Shown: positions 25,718 to 33,809, counted from the stretch's first letter. The stretch is DNA of 64,000 bases from Streptomyces sp. TBY4 (GCF_024213195.1 NZ_JANAVF010000009.1:62001-126000), one strand, 5' to 3'. The notes: generated by a model from the sequence alone, not told the origin. Translations and numbers: made by a program.

Positions 25718-26326
25718 ATGGCCGCCAGAACCACGACGGAGACCGTCGGGGCGCACGAGGCCCCGGTACCGCGCCGGCTGCTCGCCGTCGCGACCAGGCT
25801 GTTCGCCGAGCGCGGCTACGACCGCACCTCGGTCCAGGAGATCGTCGAGGCGGCCGGGGTCACCAAGGGCGCGCTCTACCACTACTTCGGCTCCAAGGAC
25901 GACCTGCTGCACGAGGTGTACGCGCGCATGCTGCGGCTCCAGCAGCAGCGGCTCGACGCGGTGGCCGGTTCCGATGCCCCGGTGGAGGAGCGGCTGCGGG
26001 CCGCGGCCGCCGACGTGGTGGTCACCACGATCGAGAACCTGGACGACGCGGCGATCTTCTTCCGCTCCATGCACCAGCTGAGCCCGGAGAAGTCCAAGCA
26101 GGTCCGGGCCGAGCGCCGGCGCTACCACGAGCGCTTCCGCGCCCTGATCGAGGAGGGCCAGAGCAGCGGGGTCTTCTCCGACGCCACCCCGGCCGACCTG
26201 GTGGTGGACTACCACTTCGGCTCGGTCCACCACCTGTCGACCTGGTACCACGAGGACGGCCCGCTCACGCCGCAGCAGGTGGCCGACCACCTCGCGGACC
26301 TGCTGATGCGGGCGCTGCGCCCGTAG
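25718..26326 (+). CDS. TetR family regulator, lipid-metabolism type
   Basis: 202 residues. Helix-turn-helix RLLAVATRLFAERGYDRTSV and EIVEAAGVTKGALYHYFGSKDDLL. The C-domain has ENLDDAAIFFRSMHQLSPEKSKQVRAERRRYH, typical of regulators of acyl-CoA genes. GGGAGG lies before the ATG. It is probably the last gene of the SDR/synthetase operon and a candidate reader of the CATACCGACYGGT sites. The 3' end overlaps the convergent OYE gene by 62 bp. Confidence 0.88.
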   Translation: MAARTTTETVGAHEAPVPRRLLAVATRLFAERGYDRTSVQEIVEAAGVTKGALYHYFGSKDDLLHEVYARMLRLQQQRLDAVAGSDAPVEERLRAAAADVVVTTIENLDDAAIFFRSMHQLSPEKSKQVRAERRRYHERFRALIEEGQSSGVFSDATPADLVVDYHFGSVHHLSTWYHEDGPLTPQQVADHLADLLMRALRP

Positions 26327-27452
26327 CGGGCGCCGGGTGGAGCGCCGGGTAGTCGGTGTAGCCCTCCGGTCCGGACACGTACATCAGGAACTCCGGCCGG
26401 AGCTCGTTGAGCGGGGCGCCGGTGCGCAGCCGCTCCACGAAGTCGGGATTGGCCAGGAACCCGCGCCCGAGCGCGACCAGGTCCGCGCCGCCCGCCAGCA
26501 GGGCCTCGGCCCGCCGCCCGCCGCCGTCGGAGGCGACCTCCTCGTGGGAGAGCCGGGGGTTGGCGATCAGGGTGCCGGGCCAGGCCGCGCGGATCCTCCG
26601 GAAGAGGGGCCGGTCCGGCTCGGCGTGGACCAGGTGCAGATAGACCGGCCCGACCTCCGCCAGGGCCTCGACCAGCGCCGGGTAGATCGCCTCGGTGTCG
26701 CCCTCCTCGACGCCGTTGACCTCGATTCCGGGGGAGATCCGTACGCCGACCCGCTCGGGGCCGATCGCCTCGGCGACGGCCCGGACCACCTCGGTGGTGA
26801 ACCGGATCCGGCCCGCCACCGATCCGCCCCACCCGTCGGTGCGCCGGTTGGTGTTCCGGGCCAGGAACTGGTGGAGCAGGTGGCCGTTGGCGGAGTGCAC
26901 CTCCACCCCGGCGAAGCCCGCCTCGACGGCGCCCCGGGCGGCGGCCGCGAAGTCGGCGATGGTGGCCTCGATGTCCTCGGGCGTCATCTCCCGCGGGGCG
27001 ACGGCCTCCCGGAGCCCGTCGGGGGTCTGCAGGAGTTCCGGGAAGCGCACCGCCGAAGGGGCGAGCGGGACGTGCCCGCTGGTGTCGGGGTGCCCGACCC
27101 GGCCGCCGTGCTGCAGCTGGAGGAACATCCGCCCGCCGGCGTCGCGGACGGCGTCGGTGACGCGGCGCCAGCCGGCGATCTGCTGCGGGGTGTGGATCCC
27201 GGGGATGTTCGGGTAGGTCTGCCCGACGGCGTTCGGGGTGGTGCCCTCGGCGATGATCAGGCCGGCCGAGGCGCGCTGGGCGTAGTAGGTGGCCATGAGG
27301 GTCCCGGGGGCGCCGTCGGCCCCGGCCCGGTTCCGGGTCAGCGGAGCCATGACCAGGCGGCTGGGGAGCTCCAGGCCGCCCAGGCGGGCGGGTTCGAAGA
27401 GCCGGGATGCGGTGGGGGCCTGCTGTGTCTGCGCCTGCTGTGTCTGCGTCAT
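26265..27452 (-). CDS. Old yellow enzyme family NADH:flavin oxidoreductase
   Basis: 395 residues. FMN barrel motifs: LFEPARLGGLELPSRLVMAPLTRNRA, MFLQLQHGGRVGHP, HSANGHLLHQFLARNTNRRTDGWGGS (His/Asn substrate ligands) and ALLAGGADLVALGRGFLANPDF. It is close to NemA and XenA-type reductases of activated alkenes and nitro compounds. The last about 22 residues are Ala/Pro-rich and lie antisense to the TetR end. A MerR gene lies divergent across a CTGACA-4-TGTCAG palindrome, the likely control site. Confidence 0.92.
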   Translation of the reverse strand: MTQTQQAQTQQAPTASRLFEPARLGGLELPSRLVMAPLTRNRAGADGAPGTLMATYYAQRASAGLIIAEGTTPNAVGQTYPNIPGIHTPQQIAGWRRVTDAVRDAGGRMFLQLQHGGRVGHPDTSGHVPLAPSAVRFPELLQTPDGLREAVAPREMTPEDIEATIADFAAAARGAVEAGFAGVEVHSANGHLLHQFLARNTNRRTDGWGGSVAGRIRFTTEVVRAVAEAIGPERVGVRISPGIEVNGVEEGDTEAIYPALVEALAEVGPVYLHLVHAEPDRPLFRRIRAAWPGTLIANPRLSHEEVASDGGGRRAEALLAGGADLVALGRGFLANPDFVERLRTGAPLNELRPEFLMYVSGPEGYTDYPALHPAPATGAAPASAGPRGGRPPAAA

Positions 27453-27469
27453 GCCGGGTACCGTAAAAC

Positions 27470-27485
27470 CTGACACTGATGTCAG
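27470..27485. promoter_or_regulatory. Palindrome CTGACA-4-TGTCAG between OYE and MerR
   Basis: It is centred in the 64-bp divergent gap, with the OYE start 18 bp to the left. MerR activators bind such dyads inside overlong promoter spacers. A MerR protein adjoins, so it is the likely ligand. Confidence 0.7.
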
Positions 27486-27516
27486 ATTCAAGCCGGGAAA
27501 CGGGGACGGAGCGCAC

Positions 27517-27903
27517 ATGAGGATCGGGGAGCTGGCGGCGCGCACCGGGGTCAGCGAGCGTTCGCTGCGCTACTACGAGCAGCAGGGACTGCTGGTCTCC
27601 GACCGGACCCCGGGCGGCCACCGCGACTTCGCCGAGCGGGCGGTGGACCGGGTCATCCGGATCCAGGAGCTCTACGCGGCGGGCCTGCACAGCACGAAGA
27701 TCGCCCAGATCCTGCCCTGCATGCGCGACACCGACGGCGGGCCGAACGTACGGGCCACACCCGCGCTCGTCGCCGAGCTGACAGCGGAACGGGACCGGAT
27801 CGACCGGCTGATCGCCGATCTGATCCGGTCCCGTGAGGTCCTGGACGAGGTCATCGACACGGCGGCGGGCCGCACCGCGACCCCCGCCGCGCGGAAGGTC
27901 TAG
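27517..27903 (+). CDS. MerR family regulator
   Basis: 128 residues. MRIGELAARTGVSERSLRYYEQQGLL and RTPGGHRDFAERAVDRVIRI form the MerR DNA-binding domain; a short coiled coil follows (AELTAERDRIDRLIADLIRSREVLDEVI). One Cys (Cys69, PCMRDTDGG) lies at the helix junction. Divergent from the OYE gene, which it probably controls in response to an electrophile. The stop overlaps the convergent SatP stop by 4 bp. Confidence 0.92.
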   Translation: MRIGELAARTGVSERSLRYYEQQGLLVSDRTPGGHRDFAERAVDRVIRIQELYAAGLHSTKIAQILPCMRDTDGGPNVRATPALVAELTAERDRIDRLIADLIRSREVLDEVIDTAAGRTATPAARKV

Positions 27904-28529
27904 CCGAGCGGAGCGACCTTGCGTCCCCAGGTCTCCTTGGCCACCACGGCGAAGGAGACGTACCAGGCGACGCCCGCGGTGAAGAGGCCGAGGAAGCCGC
28001 CGGTGTGGCCGAGGGCCGTGCTCTGCGCCAGGTCGCCGAGGGCGAGGAAGAGGAAGGTCAGCGCCAGCGAGACGAACAGCACGCGGTGCGCGATGTCCAG
28101 CTTCATGGCGGCGATCGACATGTACGCGGTGAAGATGAACCAGGCCACCAGGAACCAGCCGGTCGCCACGTGCGCCTGGTCGGCCGGCAGCGTCGGGACG
28201 ACGAACTTCACGTAGCCCGCGAAGGACATCCAGAACGCGCCGTACGAGACGAACGCCGTGGTCCCGAAGGTGTTGCCGCGGCGGAACTCCATGATGCCCG
28301 CGACGAACTGCGCGAGGCCGCCGTAGAACAGCGCCAGCGGCAGTACGACGGCGCTGAGCGCGGCGTTCGAGATCAGCCCCGAGTTGAAGAGGCTGAGCAC
28401 GAAGGTGGTGAGGGCGAACGCCGCCAGACCGAGCGGGCCGGGGTTGGCCATGGCCTGCGGCGCGGTGACGGGGGAGGCCGTGGCATGCGGCGCGGTCGGT
28501 GCGGGGGCGGGCAGGGTGGTGCTGGGCAT
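27900..28529 (-). CDS. Acetate uptake transporter, GPR1/FUN34/SatP family
   Basis: 209 residues with six membrane helices. The family motif is NPGPLGLAAFALTTFVLSLFNSG near residue 29, followed by YGGLAQFVAGIMEFRRGNTFG and SYGAFWMSFA. The family takes up acetate or succinate with protons. A Pro/Ala/Thr-rich 28-residue cytoplasmic N-terminus is seen. The gene lies downstream of the acyl-CoA dehydrogenase across a long repeat-rich gap, so it probably has its own promoter. Confidence 0.92.
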   Translation of the reverse strand: MPSTTLPAPAPTAPHATASPVTAPQAMANPGPLGLAAFALTTFVLSLFNSGLISNAALSAVVLPLALFYGGLAQFVAGIMEFRRGNTFGTTAFVSYGAFWMSFAGYVKFVVPTLPADQAHVATGWFLVAWFIFTAYMSIAAMKLDIAHRVLFVSLALTFLFLALGDLAQSTALGHTGGFLGLFTAGVAWYVSFAVVAKETWGRKVAPLG

Positions 28530-29007
28530 GGCGGGGCACTTTCAGTGGGGGACACTCCAAGATATCGGACATCTCGGGCTGGTCTGGACCACTTCGGGCC
28601 GTGCGGGGCGGGCCGAAGGACCCCTTCAGGGCCCGCCGATGGGCCTCCTGCGGGCCTCTGACGGACCTCAGGCGGGCCGCCGGAGGGCCGGGTCAGATCA
28701 CCCGGCGGCCGCGCCGAGTGACTCGCCCGCGGACCCCGCCCGCGGACCTCGCCCAGAAGCCCGCCCGCGGACCTCGCCCAGAAGCCCGCCCGCGGACCTC
28801 GCCCAGAAGCCCGCCCGCGGACCCCGCCCGGGGAGCCCGCCCGCGGACCCCGCCCGGGGAGCCCGCCCGCCGAACCCGCCCGGGGAGCCCGCCCGCCGAA
28901 CCCGCCCGGGGAGCCCGCCCGCGGTCCCCGCCCGCGGAGCCCGCGCGGGGACCCCGGGCCGGGTGGCCGGGCACCCCGCCACCGCGACCGCCCCCGCCCT
29001 CCCGCAC
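28530..29007. other. 478-bp gene-free gap dominated by repeats
   Basis: It lies between the acyl-CoA dehydrogenase stop and the SatP start, both on the minus strand. Near SatP is a short AGAT-7-ATCT dyad (about 28562-28576), perhaps part of its promoter. About half of the gap is a 25/26-bp tandem array. No small gene is convincing. Confidence 0.65.
28724..28950. repeat. Tandem array of about nine 25/26-bp GC-rich units
   Basis: First type: GCCCAGAAGCCCGCCCGCGG units at 28751, 28776 and 28801, exactly 25 bp apart. Second type: GCCCGGGGAGCCCGCC units at 28826, 28852, 28878 and 28904, 26 bp apart. The array is purine/pyrimidine-biased and could form hairpins or slip. Confidence 0.8.
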
Positions 29008-30228
29008 TCAGCGGTAGCGCTTCAGCTCCCGGTGCGCCAGCGAGCGCTGGTGCACCTCGTCCGGCCCGTCCGCCAGCCGCAGCGTCCGCGCCGCCGCCCA
29101 CAGCTCCGCCAGCGGGAAGTCCTGGCTCACCCCGCCCGCGCCGTGCAGCTGCACCGCGTCGTCCAGGATCCGCACCACCGCCCGCGGGGTCGCGATCTTG
29201 ATGGCCTGGATCTCGGTGTGCGCACCCCTGTTGCCGGCCGTGTCCATCAGCCAGGCCGTCTTCAGCACCAGCAGCCGCAGCTGCTCCACGGTGACCCGCG
29301 CATCCGCGATCCAGTTCTGTACGACGCCCTGCGCGGCCAGCTCCTTGCCGAAGGCGGTACGTCCCACCGCGCGCCGGCACATCAGCTCGATGGCCCGCTC
29401 CGCCATGCCGATGAGCCGCATGCAGTGGTGGATCCGCCCCGGACCGAGCCGGGCCTGCGCGATGGCGAAGCCGCCGCCCTCCTCGCCGATCAGGTTCCCC
29501 GCCGGGACCCGGGCCCCGTCGAAGACGACCTCGGCGTGGCCGCCGTGGTCGTGGTCCTCGTACCCGTACACGGTCATCGCGCGCCGGATCTCCACGCCCG
29601 GAGTGTCGCGCGGGACCAGGATCATCGACTGCTGGCGGCGCGGATCGGCACCCCCGGGATCGGTCTTGCCCATCACGATGAAGATCCGGCAATCCGGGTT
29701 CATCGCCCCGGAGATGAACCACTTGCGGCCCGTGATCACGTACTCGTCGCCGCCCGCCGAGCGCTCGATCCGGGTCTCGATGTTCGTCGCGTCCGACGAG
29801 GCCACCTCCGGCTCGGTCATCGCGAACGCGGACCGGATCTCCCCGGCGAGCAGCGGCTCCAGCCACTGCTTCTTCTGCTCCTCGTTGCCGAACTGCGCGA
29901 GCAGCTCCATGTTCCCGGTGTCCGGAGCCGCGCAGTTCGTCGCCATCGGCGCCAGGTGCGGGCTGCGGCCGGTGATCTCGGCGAGCGGGGCGTACTGGAG
30001 GTTGGTCAGCCCGGCGCCGTACTCCGCGTCCGGCAAGAAGAGGTTCCAGAGCCCCTGACGGCGCGCCTCGGCCTTCAGCTCACCGAACACGGCCGGGGTG
30101 TCCCAGGGCGAGGCCAGCCGTGCGCGCTGCGCGGCGGCGACGGGCTCCGCCGGGTGGACGTACTCCTCCATGAACGCGAGCAGCCGCTCGCGGAGTTCCG
30201 CGGTCCGGGCGTCGAATGCGAAGTCCAT
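29008..30228 (-). CDS. Acyl-CoA dehydrogenase, ACAD10/11-like
   Basis: 406 residues. AFMEEYVHPAEP, FAMTEPEVASSDATNIETRI and GRKWFISGAMNPDCRIFIVMGKT are typical of the ACAD10/11 subgroup. VYGYEDHDHGGHAEVVFDGA, GPGRIHHCMRLIGMAERAIELM and the end RLADGPDEVHQRSLAHRELKRY fit too. It follows the phosphotransferase with an 8-bp gap, so they form one operon. In animals the two domains are fused and dehydrogenate 4-hydroxyacyl-CoA after phosphorylation. A role in 4-hydroxy acid use is inference. Confidence 0.92.
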   Translation of the reverse strand: MDFAFDARTAELRERLLAFMEEYVHPAEPVAAAQRARLASPWDTPAVFGELKAEARRQGLWNLFLPDAEYGAGLTNLQYAPLAEITGRSPHLAPMATNCAAPDTGNMELLAQFGNEEQKKQWLEPLLAGEIRSAFAMTEPEVASSDATNIETRIERSAGGDEYVITGRKWFISGAMNPDCRIFIVMGKTDPGGADPRRQQSMILVPRDTPGVEIRRAMTVYGYEDHDHGGHAEVVFDGARVPAGNLIGEEGGGFAIAQARLGPGRIHHCMRLIGMAERAIELMCRRAVGRTAFGKELAAQGVVQNWIADARVTVEQLRLLVLKTAWLMDTAGNRGAHTEIQAIKIATPRAVVRILDDAVQLHGAGGVSQDFPLAELWAAARTLRLADGPDEVHQRSLAHRELKRYR

Positions 30229-30236
30229 CGGGTTCC

Positions 30237-31292
30237 TCAGCCTTCCTGGAGTGTGGTGAGTCCGTGCTCGATGAAGACCGGCACCAGCTCGCCGATCCGG
30301 TCGAAGCCCGCCCCGACGGTCTGTCCGAGCGTGTAGCGGTAGTGGATGCCTTCGAGGATCACCGCGAGCTTGAACCAGGCGAACGCCGTGTACCAGGCGA
30401 CCTGCGAGGCGTCCCGGCCCGAGCGGGCCGCGTACCGCTCGATCAGCTCGGCGGGCGCCGGATGGCCGGGGGCCCCGCTGGTCGTGCTGACCGGGGAATC
30501 GGTCAGCCCCAGGTCGGAGCTGTACATCACCAGCAGCCCGAGATCGGTCAGCGGATCCCCGAGCGTGGACATCTCCCAGTCCAGCACCGCCCGGATCCTG
30601 TCGTCAGGACCGCCGATCAGTACGTTGTCCAGCCGGAAGTCCCCGTGCACCACGGTCGGCGCGGGGGAGTCGGGCAGCGCCCGGCCCAGCGAGCCGTGCA
30701 GCTCGTCGATCCCGGCGAGCTCCCGCCCCCGCGAGGCCGCGAGCTGCTTGCCCCAGCGGCGCAGCTGCCGGTCGAGGAAGCCCTCCGGCCGGCCGAAGTC
30801 GCCCAGGCCCACCGCCTCCGCGTCCACGGCGTGCAGCTCGACCAGCGTGTCGACCAGGCCCAGCACCGCCCGACGGGTCCGCTCCGGCCCGATCGCGGCG
30901 AGCTCCACGGCCGTCCGGTACGGCACCCCCTCCACGTACTCCATCACGTAGAACGGCGCCCCCAGCACGGCCTCGTCCTCGCACAGCAGCAGCGGCTCCG
31001 GCACCGGGACCGCCGTACCGTGCAGCGCCGCGATGACCCGGTGCTCGCGCCGCATGTCGTGCGCGGTGGCCAGTACGTGGCCCAGCGGCGGCCGCCGCAC
31101 CACCCAGCGGGAGCTGCCGTCGCCCACCTCGTACGTGAGGTTCGACCGGCCGCCCTCGATCAGCCGGCCGGTCAGCGGCCCGGCCGCGAGCCCCGGCAGG
31201 GCCCGGTCGAGATGACCGCGCAGCCGCTCCAGATCCAGGCCTCGCGGATCGGCCGGCCCTGATCCTGACCCTGAGTCCGATGCTGACGTCAT
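30237..31292 (-). CDS. Phosphotransferase of the APH family, ACAD10-like kinase
   Basis: 351 residues. LIEGGRSNLTYEVGDG and RWVVRRPPLGHVLATAHDMRREH form the nucleotide lobe. The catalytic loop is VVHGDFRLDNVL, with the metal site VLDWEMSTLGDPLTDLG. This is the aminoglycoside-phosphotransferase fold found N-terminal in ACAD10/11, so the likely substrate is a hydroxyacyl-CoA. GGAGG nine bases before the ATG decides the start. A CATACCGACTGGT dyad lies about 57 bp upstream. Confidence 0.92.
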   Translation of the reverse strand: MTSASDSGSGSGPADPRGLDLERLRGHLDRALPGLAAGPLTGRLIEGGRSNLTYEVGDGSSRWVVRRPPLGHVLATAHDMRREHRVIAALHGTAVPVPEPLLLCEDEAVLGAPFYVMEYVEGVPYRTAVELAAIGPERTRRAVLGLVDTLVELHAVDAEAVGLGDFGRPEGFLDRQLRRWGKQLAASRGRELAGIDELHGSLGRALPDSPAPTVVHGDFRLDNVLIGGPDDRIRAVLDWEMSTLGDPLTDLGLLVMYSSDLGLTDSPVSTTSGAPGHPAPAELIERYAARSGRDASQVAWYTAFAWFKLAVILEGIHYRYTLGQTVGAGFDRIGELVPVFIEHGLTTLQEG

Positions 31293-31338
31293 GCTGCGCA
31301 CCTCCGTGCGGAGTCGGCGACGGGTTTCCGTGGGCCAT

Positions 31339-31358
31339 CATGCCGACCAGTCGGTATG
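31339..31358. promoter_or_regulatory. TetR-type operator candidate, near-perfect dyad
   Basis: Minus strand CATACCGACTGGTCGGCATG is an almost perfect palindrome. The first 13 bases equal those at 23041. It lies upstream of the phosphotransferase/acyl-CoA dehydrogenase pair. Confidence 0.6.
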
Positions 31359-31408
31359 CCGTCCAGGGATCGGGCCGAAAGAACTCCTCCGGCCCCCGGG
31401 CTCCCAGG

Positions 31409-32320
31409 TCAGGCGTGGCAGAGGATCGGCGTCCCGCCGTTCATCACCGTCATGTCCCGCAGCACCGCCATGATGTCCAGCGGCACCCCCTCGGGCTCCC
31501 CGGCCAGTTCCGCGTAGGCCCGGTGCACGTTGGCCACGAGCCGCTCGCTCTCCCGCCAGCCGGCGAACTCCCCGAGGTCGGCCTGCCGGGCCGTCTCCAG
31601 CGGGGTCAGCCCCTTCGCGCGGCCCTCCCGGGCCAGCTCGGCCACGTACCGCAGGTAGCGCTCGGTGGCCTCGTACGCGCCGGGATCCGTCAGCGGCCCG
31701 TGCCCCGGCACGACCGTCTCCGCTCCCAGCGAGCGCAGCAGCTCCAGCGCCCGCAGCGAACCGGCCAGCGAGCCCATCGCCAGGAACGGCGTGCCCTCCG
31801 CGAAGACCAGGTCGCCCGTGAAGACGATCCGCTGCCCGGGCAGCCACACGAGGGAATCGCCCGTGGTGTGCGCGACGCCCGGGTGCAGGATCCGCACCTC
31901 GGTCTCCCCGACGTACAGCGTCATCCGGTCGCCGTACGTCAGATCGGGCGCGGTGATGTCCAGCGCGCCGAAGTCGGTCTCCGGCCAGATCAGCTCCAGC
32001 TGCCGCCCGGCGGCGAGCTGCTCGGCACGCGCGTTCTCGTGCGCCAGGACCAGCGCCTCCGGCGTGAACACCCCGTTGCCGTAGGTGTGGTCGCCGTGGT
32101 GGTGGGTGTTGACCACCGTGCGGGGGAGCGGCGCCCCGGCGGCCAGGACCGCCGCGCGCAGGGCCAGCGCCCGCCGCTCGGTGGCCGCCGTGTCCACGAG
32201 CAGCGTCCGGCCCCCGTCGGTCACGAAGCCGGCGTTGTTCAGGCACCAGCCGCCGTCCGGCTGCACGTAGGCGTGGACCCCGGGCGCGGGCTGGACGAGG
32301 TACGGCTCTTCGGCGGGCAT
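31409..32320 (-). CDS. Metallo-beta-lactamase fold hydrolase
   Basis: 303 residues. Metal motif NTHHHGDHTYGN (His73, His75, Asp77, His78), GVAHTTGDSLVWLP, FTGDLVFAEGTPF and VVPGHGPL complete the set of metal ligands. This branch often hydrolyses thioesters or lactones. The ATG MPAEEPYL has GGGGAGAG upstream; a longer frame lacks one. Separate from the downstream phosphotransferase by 116 bp including an operator. Confidence 0.9.
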   Translation of the reverse strand: MPAEEPYLVQPAPGVHAYVQPDGGWCLNNAGFVTDGGRTLLVDTAATERRALALRAAVLAAGAPLPRTVVNTHHHGDHTYGNGVFTPEALVLAHENARAEQLAAGRQLELIWPETDFGALDITAPDLTYGDRMTLYVGETEVRILHPGVAHTTGDSLVWLPGQRIVFTGDLVFAEGTPFLAMGSLAGSLRALELLRSLGAETVVPGHGPLTDPGAYEATERYLRYVAELAREGRAKGLTPLETARQADLGEFAGWRESERLVANVHRAYAELAGEPEGVPLDIMAVLRDMTVMNGGTPILCHA

Positions 32321-32416
32321 CTGCGCTCTCCCCGGGTCGCTGTGACGGGCGCCTGGCATCCTGCCAGTCACGGCGGCCCGGGGGGAGGGGAAGTCAGGCC
32401 GTCAGCGGCCGTCAGT

Positions 32417-32446
32417 CAGTGGTCGTCAGTGGTCGTCAGTGGTCGT
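32417..32446. repeat. Three tandem 10-bp copies across the stop of the His-rich gene
   Basis: The decamer CAGTGGTCGT is repeated exactly at 32417, 32427 and 32437. Read on the minus strand it gives GACGACCAC then TGA, so the stop lies in the repeat and unit loss would change the C-terminus. Confidence 0.8.
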
Positions 32447-32738
32447 CGTAGTGTTCACCGTGCTGAGCGTGCCGGTGCCCGTCGTGCAGGTAGTCGACGT
32501 GGTCCCCGTGCCGGACCGAGTCGTGGCCGCAGTCCGTGCCGTGGGCGTGCTCGTGGGCGGTGTGCGGGGCGTGCCCGGCGGGCTCGCATTCGTCCCAGTG
32601 CCCGGAGTGCTCGCGGTGCAGATGCCCGTCGTGCGCGTAGTCGAGGTGGTCGCCGTGCTCGACTGCCCGGTGGCCGCAGTCGGGACCGTGGGCGTGGGCG
32701 TGCTCCTGGGCGGGGTGTTCCTGGTGCAGAGTCGTCAT
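32436..32738 (-). CDS. Histidine-rich protein with an internal duplication
   Basis: 100 residues, about a quarter His, with many Asp/Glu. Two homologous halves: HAHGPDCGHRAVEHGDHLDY then HAHGTDCGHDSVRHGDHVDY, each followed by a DGHxHxxH run. Cys sit in DCGH of both halves and in WDECEP. No signal peptide. Binding of zinc, nickel or copper as a buffer or chaperone is likely but unproven. It is a lone gene with no metal transporter adjoining; CorA lies far away. Confidence 0.75.
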   Translation of the reverse strand: MTTLHQEHPAQEHAHAHGPDCGHRAVEHGDHLDYAHDGHLHREHSGHWDECEPAGHAPHTAHEHAHGTDCGHDSVRHGDHVDYLHDGHRHAQHGEHYDDH

Positions 32739-32830
32739 GACACCGACGCTAGTGCGGTACGACCCGGATCGCCCCTTGTGTCCGCTGCGCGCCGGGGTGG
32801 CATCACAAGGCGGACCTTCGCCTCATCGGC

Positions 32831-33169
32831 TCACACGATGAGCGCCATCGCGAACACGGCCAGACCCACCGCGCACGCCGTCGCGGCCAGCGCCGCGCCC
32901 GCCGTCAGCCCGGCCGGCCGCGCCGCCGCCAGCTCCCGCATCCGCCGGTGCGCCACCCACTGGAACGCCAGCCAGAGCAGCGCGATCACCGCGATCCCGG
33001 CGAACGCCACCGGGGAGCCCCCTCCGTGCAGGGCCTGGCGCAGCGCCAGCACGGCCACCACCGCGCACGACAGCGTCGTACGCCGCCACGCGAGCCGGGT
33101 CCGCTCGGGCTGCAGCCCCGCGTCCCGGCCGCCGGGACCCTCGGCGTCGGCGGCGTCGGCGGCGCTCAC
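32831..33169 (-). CDS. DUF202 family small membrane protein
   Basis: 112 residues from a GTG overlapping the preceding stop. LQPERTRLAWRRTTLSCAVVAVL is the DUF202 signature; three membrane helices follow. Function is unknown. Pairs of DUF202 proteins in tandem are common in actinobacteria. Co-translated with the second DUF202 gene. Confidence 0.88.
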   Translation of the reverse strand: MSAADAADAEGPGGRDAGLQPERTRLAWRRTTLSCAVVAVLALRQALHGGGSPVAFAGIAVIALLWLAFQWVAHRRMRELAAARPAGLTAGAALAATACAVGLAVFAMALIV

Positions 33170-33564
33170 CGCCCCTTCGTCCAGCCCAGCAGGACGACCA
33201 CCACCATCGCCACCGCGACCAGCCCCACCCCCAGGCTCAGCACCACCGGGAACCGGGACATCGGCAGGTCCTCGCCGCGCCGCATGGCCCGCTCGCACCG
33301 CACCCAGTGGTTGACCGCGCGCAGCGCGCACGCCGCACCCACCGCGAGCAGCGCGAAGGCCATGCCCACGCGCACCCCCCAGCGCAGGTCGGGCAGGAAC
33401 TGGTCCACGGCGAACCCGCCGCCGATCAGGGCCAGGGCGGTCCTGATCCAGGCCAGGAAGGTCCGCTCGTTGGCCAGCGAGAAGCGGTAGTCGGGGGTCT
33501 CGCCCTCGTCCCTCACCCGAGCCGGCGCGAACCACAGCCGCGCGTCCTTGACGAAGTCGATCAC
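33166..33564 (-). CDS. DUF202/YidH family membrane protein
   Basis: 132 residues. RFSLANERTFLAWIRTALALIGGGFAVDQF is the DUF202 (YidH) signature, then two more helices (GMAFALLAVGAACALRAV and VVLSLGVGLVAVAMVVVVLLG). The last 4 bp overlap the start of the next DUF202 gene. Confidence 0.9.
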   Translation of the reverse strand: MIDFVKDARLWFAPARVRDEGETPDYRFSLANERTFLAWIRTALALIGGGFAVDQFLPDLRWGVRVGMAFALLAVGAACALRAVNHWVRCERAMRRGEDLPMSRFPVVLSLGVGLVAVAMVVVVLLGWTKGR

Positions 33565-33643
33565 CCGCCCAATCTACTGGCGCCCCGCCCCACCGGCCCC
33601 CGGAGCCGCCCTTCGGGCGCCCGCACCCGCCCACTGCCCCGGT

Positions 33644-33748
33644 GCTGCGCCCCCGGCGCCCGCACCCACCGCCCCGGGGCTGCGCCCCCGGCGCCCGCAC
33701 CCACCGGCCCGGGGCTGCGCCCCCGGCGCCCGCAGCCGCCCGGCGGGC
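33644..33748. repeat. Three tandem 35-bp GC-rich repeats
   Basis: Copies starting GCTGCGCCCCCGGCGCCCGC lie at 33644, 33679 and 33714, exactly 35 bp apart. They lie between the Nudix stop and the DUF202 start, so upstream of the DUF202 pair. They could act as hairpins or terminators. Confidence 0.8.
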
Positions 33749-33809
33749 CCCGCCGGCCCCCGGGGCGGGCGCCGCCGCCCGGGTGGCTCCGTCGGTGCCC
33801 GGAGCCGCC

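Noticed and set aside
28724..28950. CRISPR array
   Set aside because: Units are contiguous with no unique spacers and no cas genes are near.
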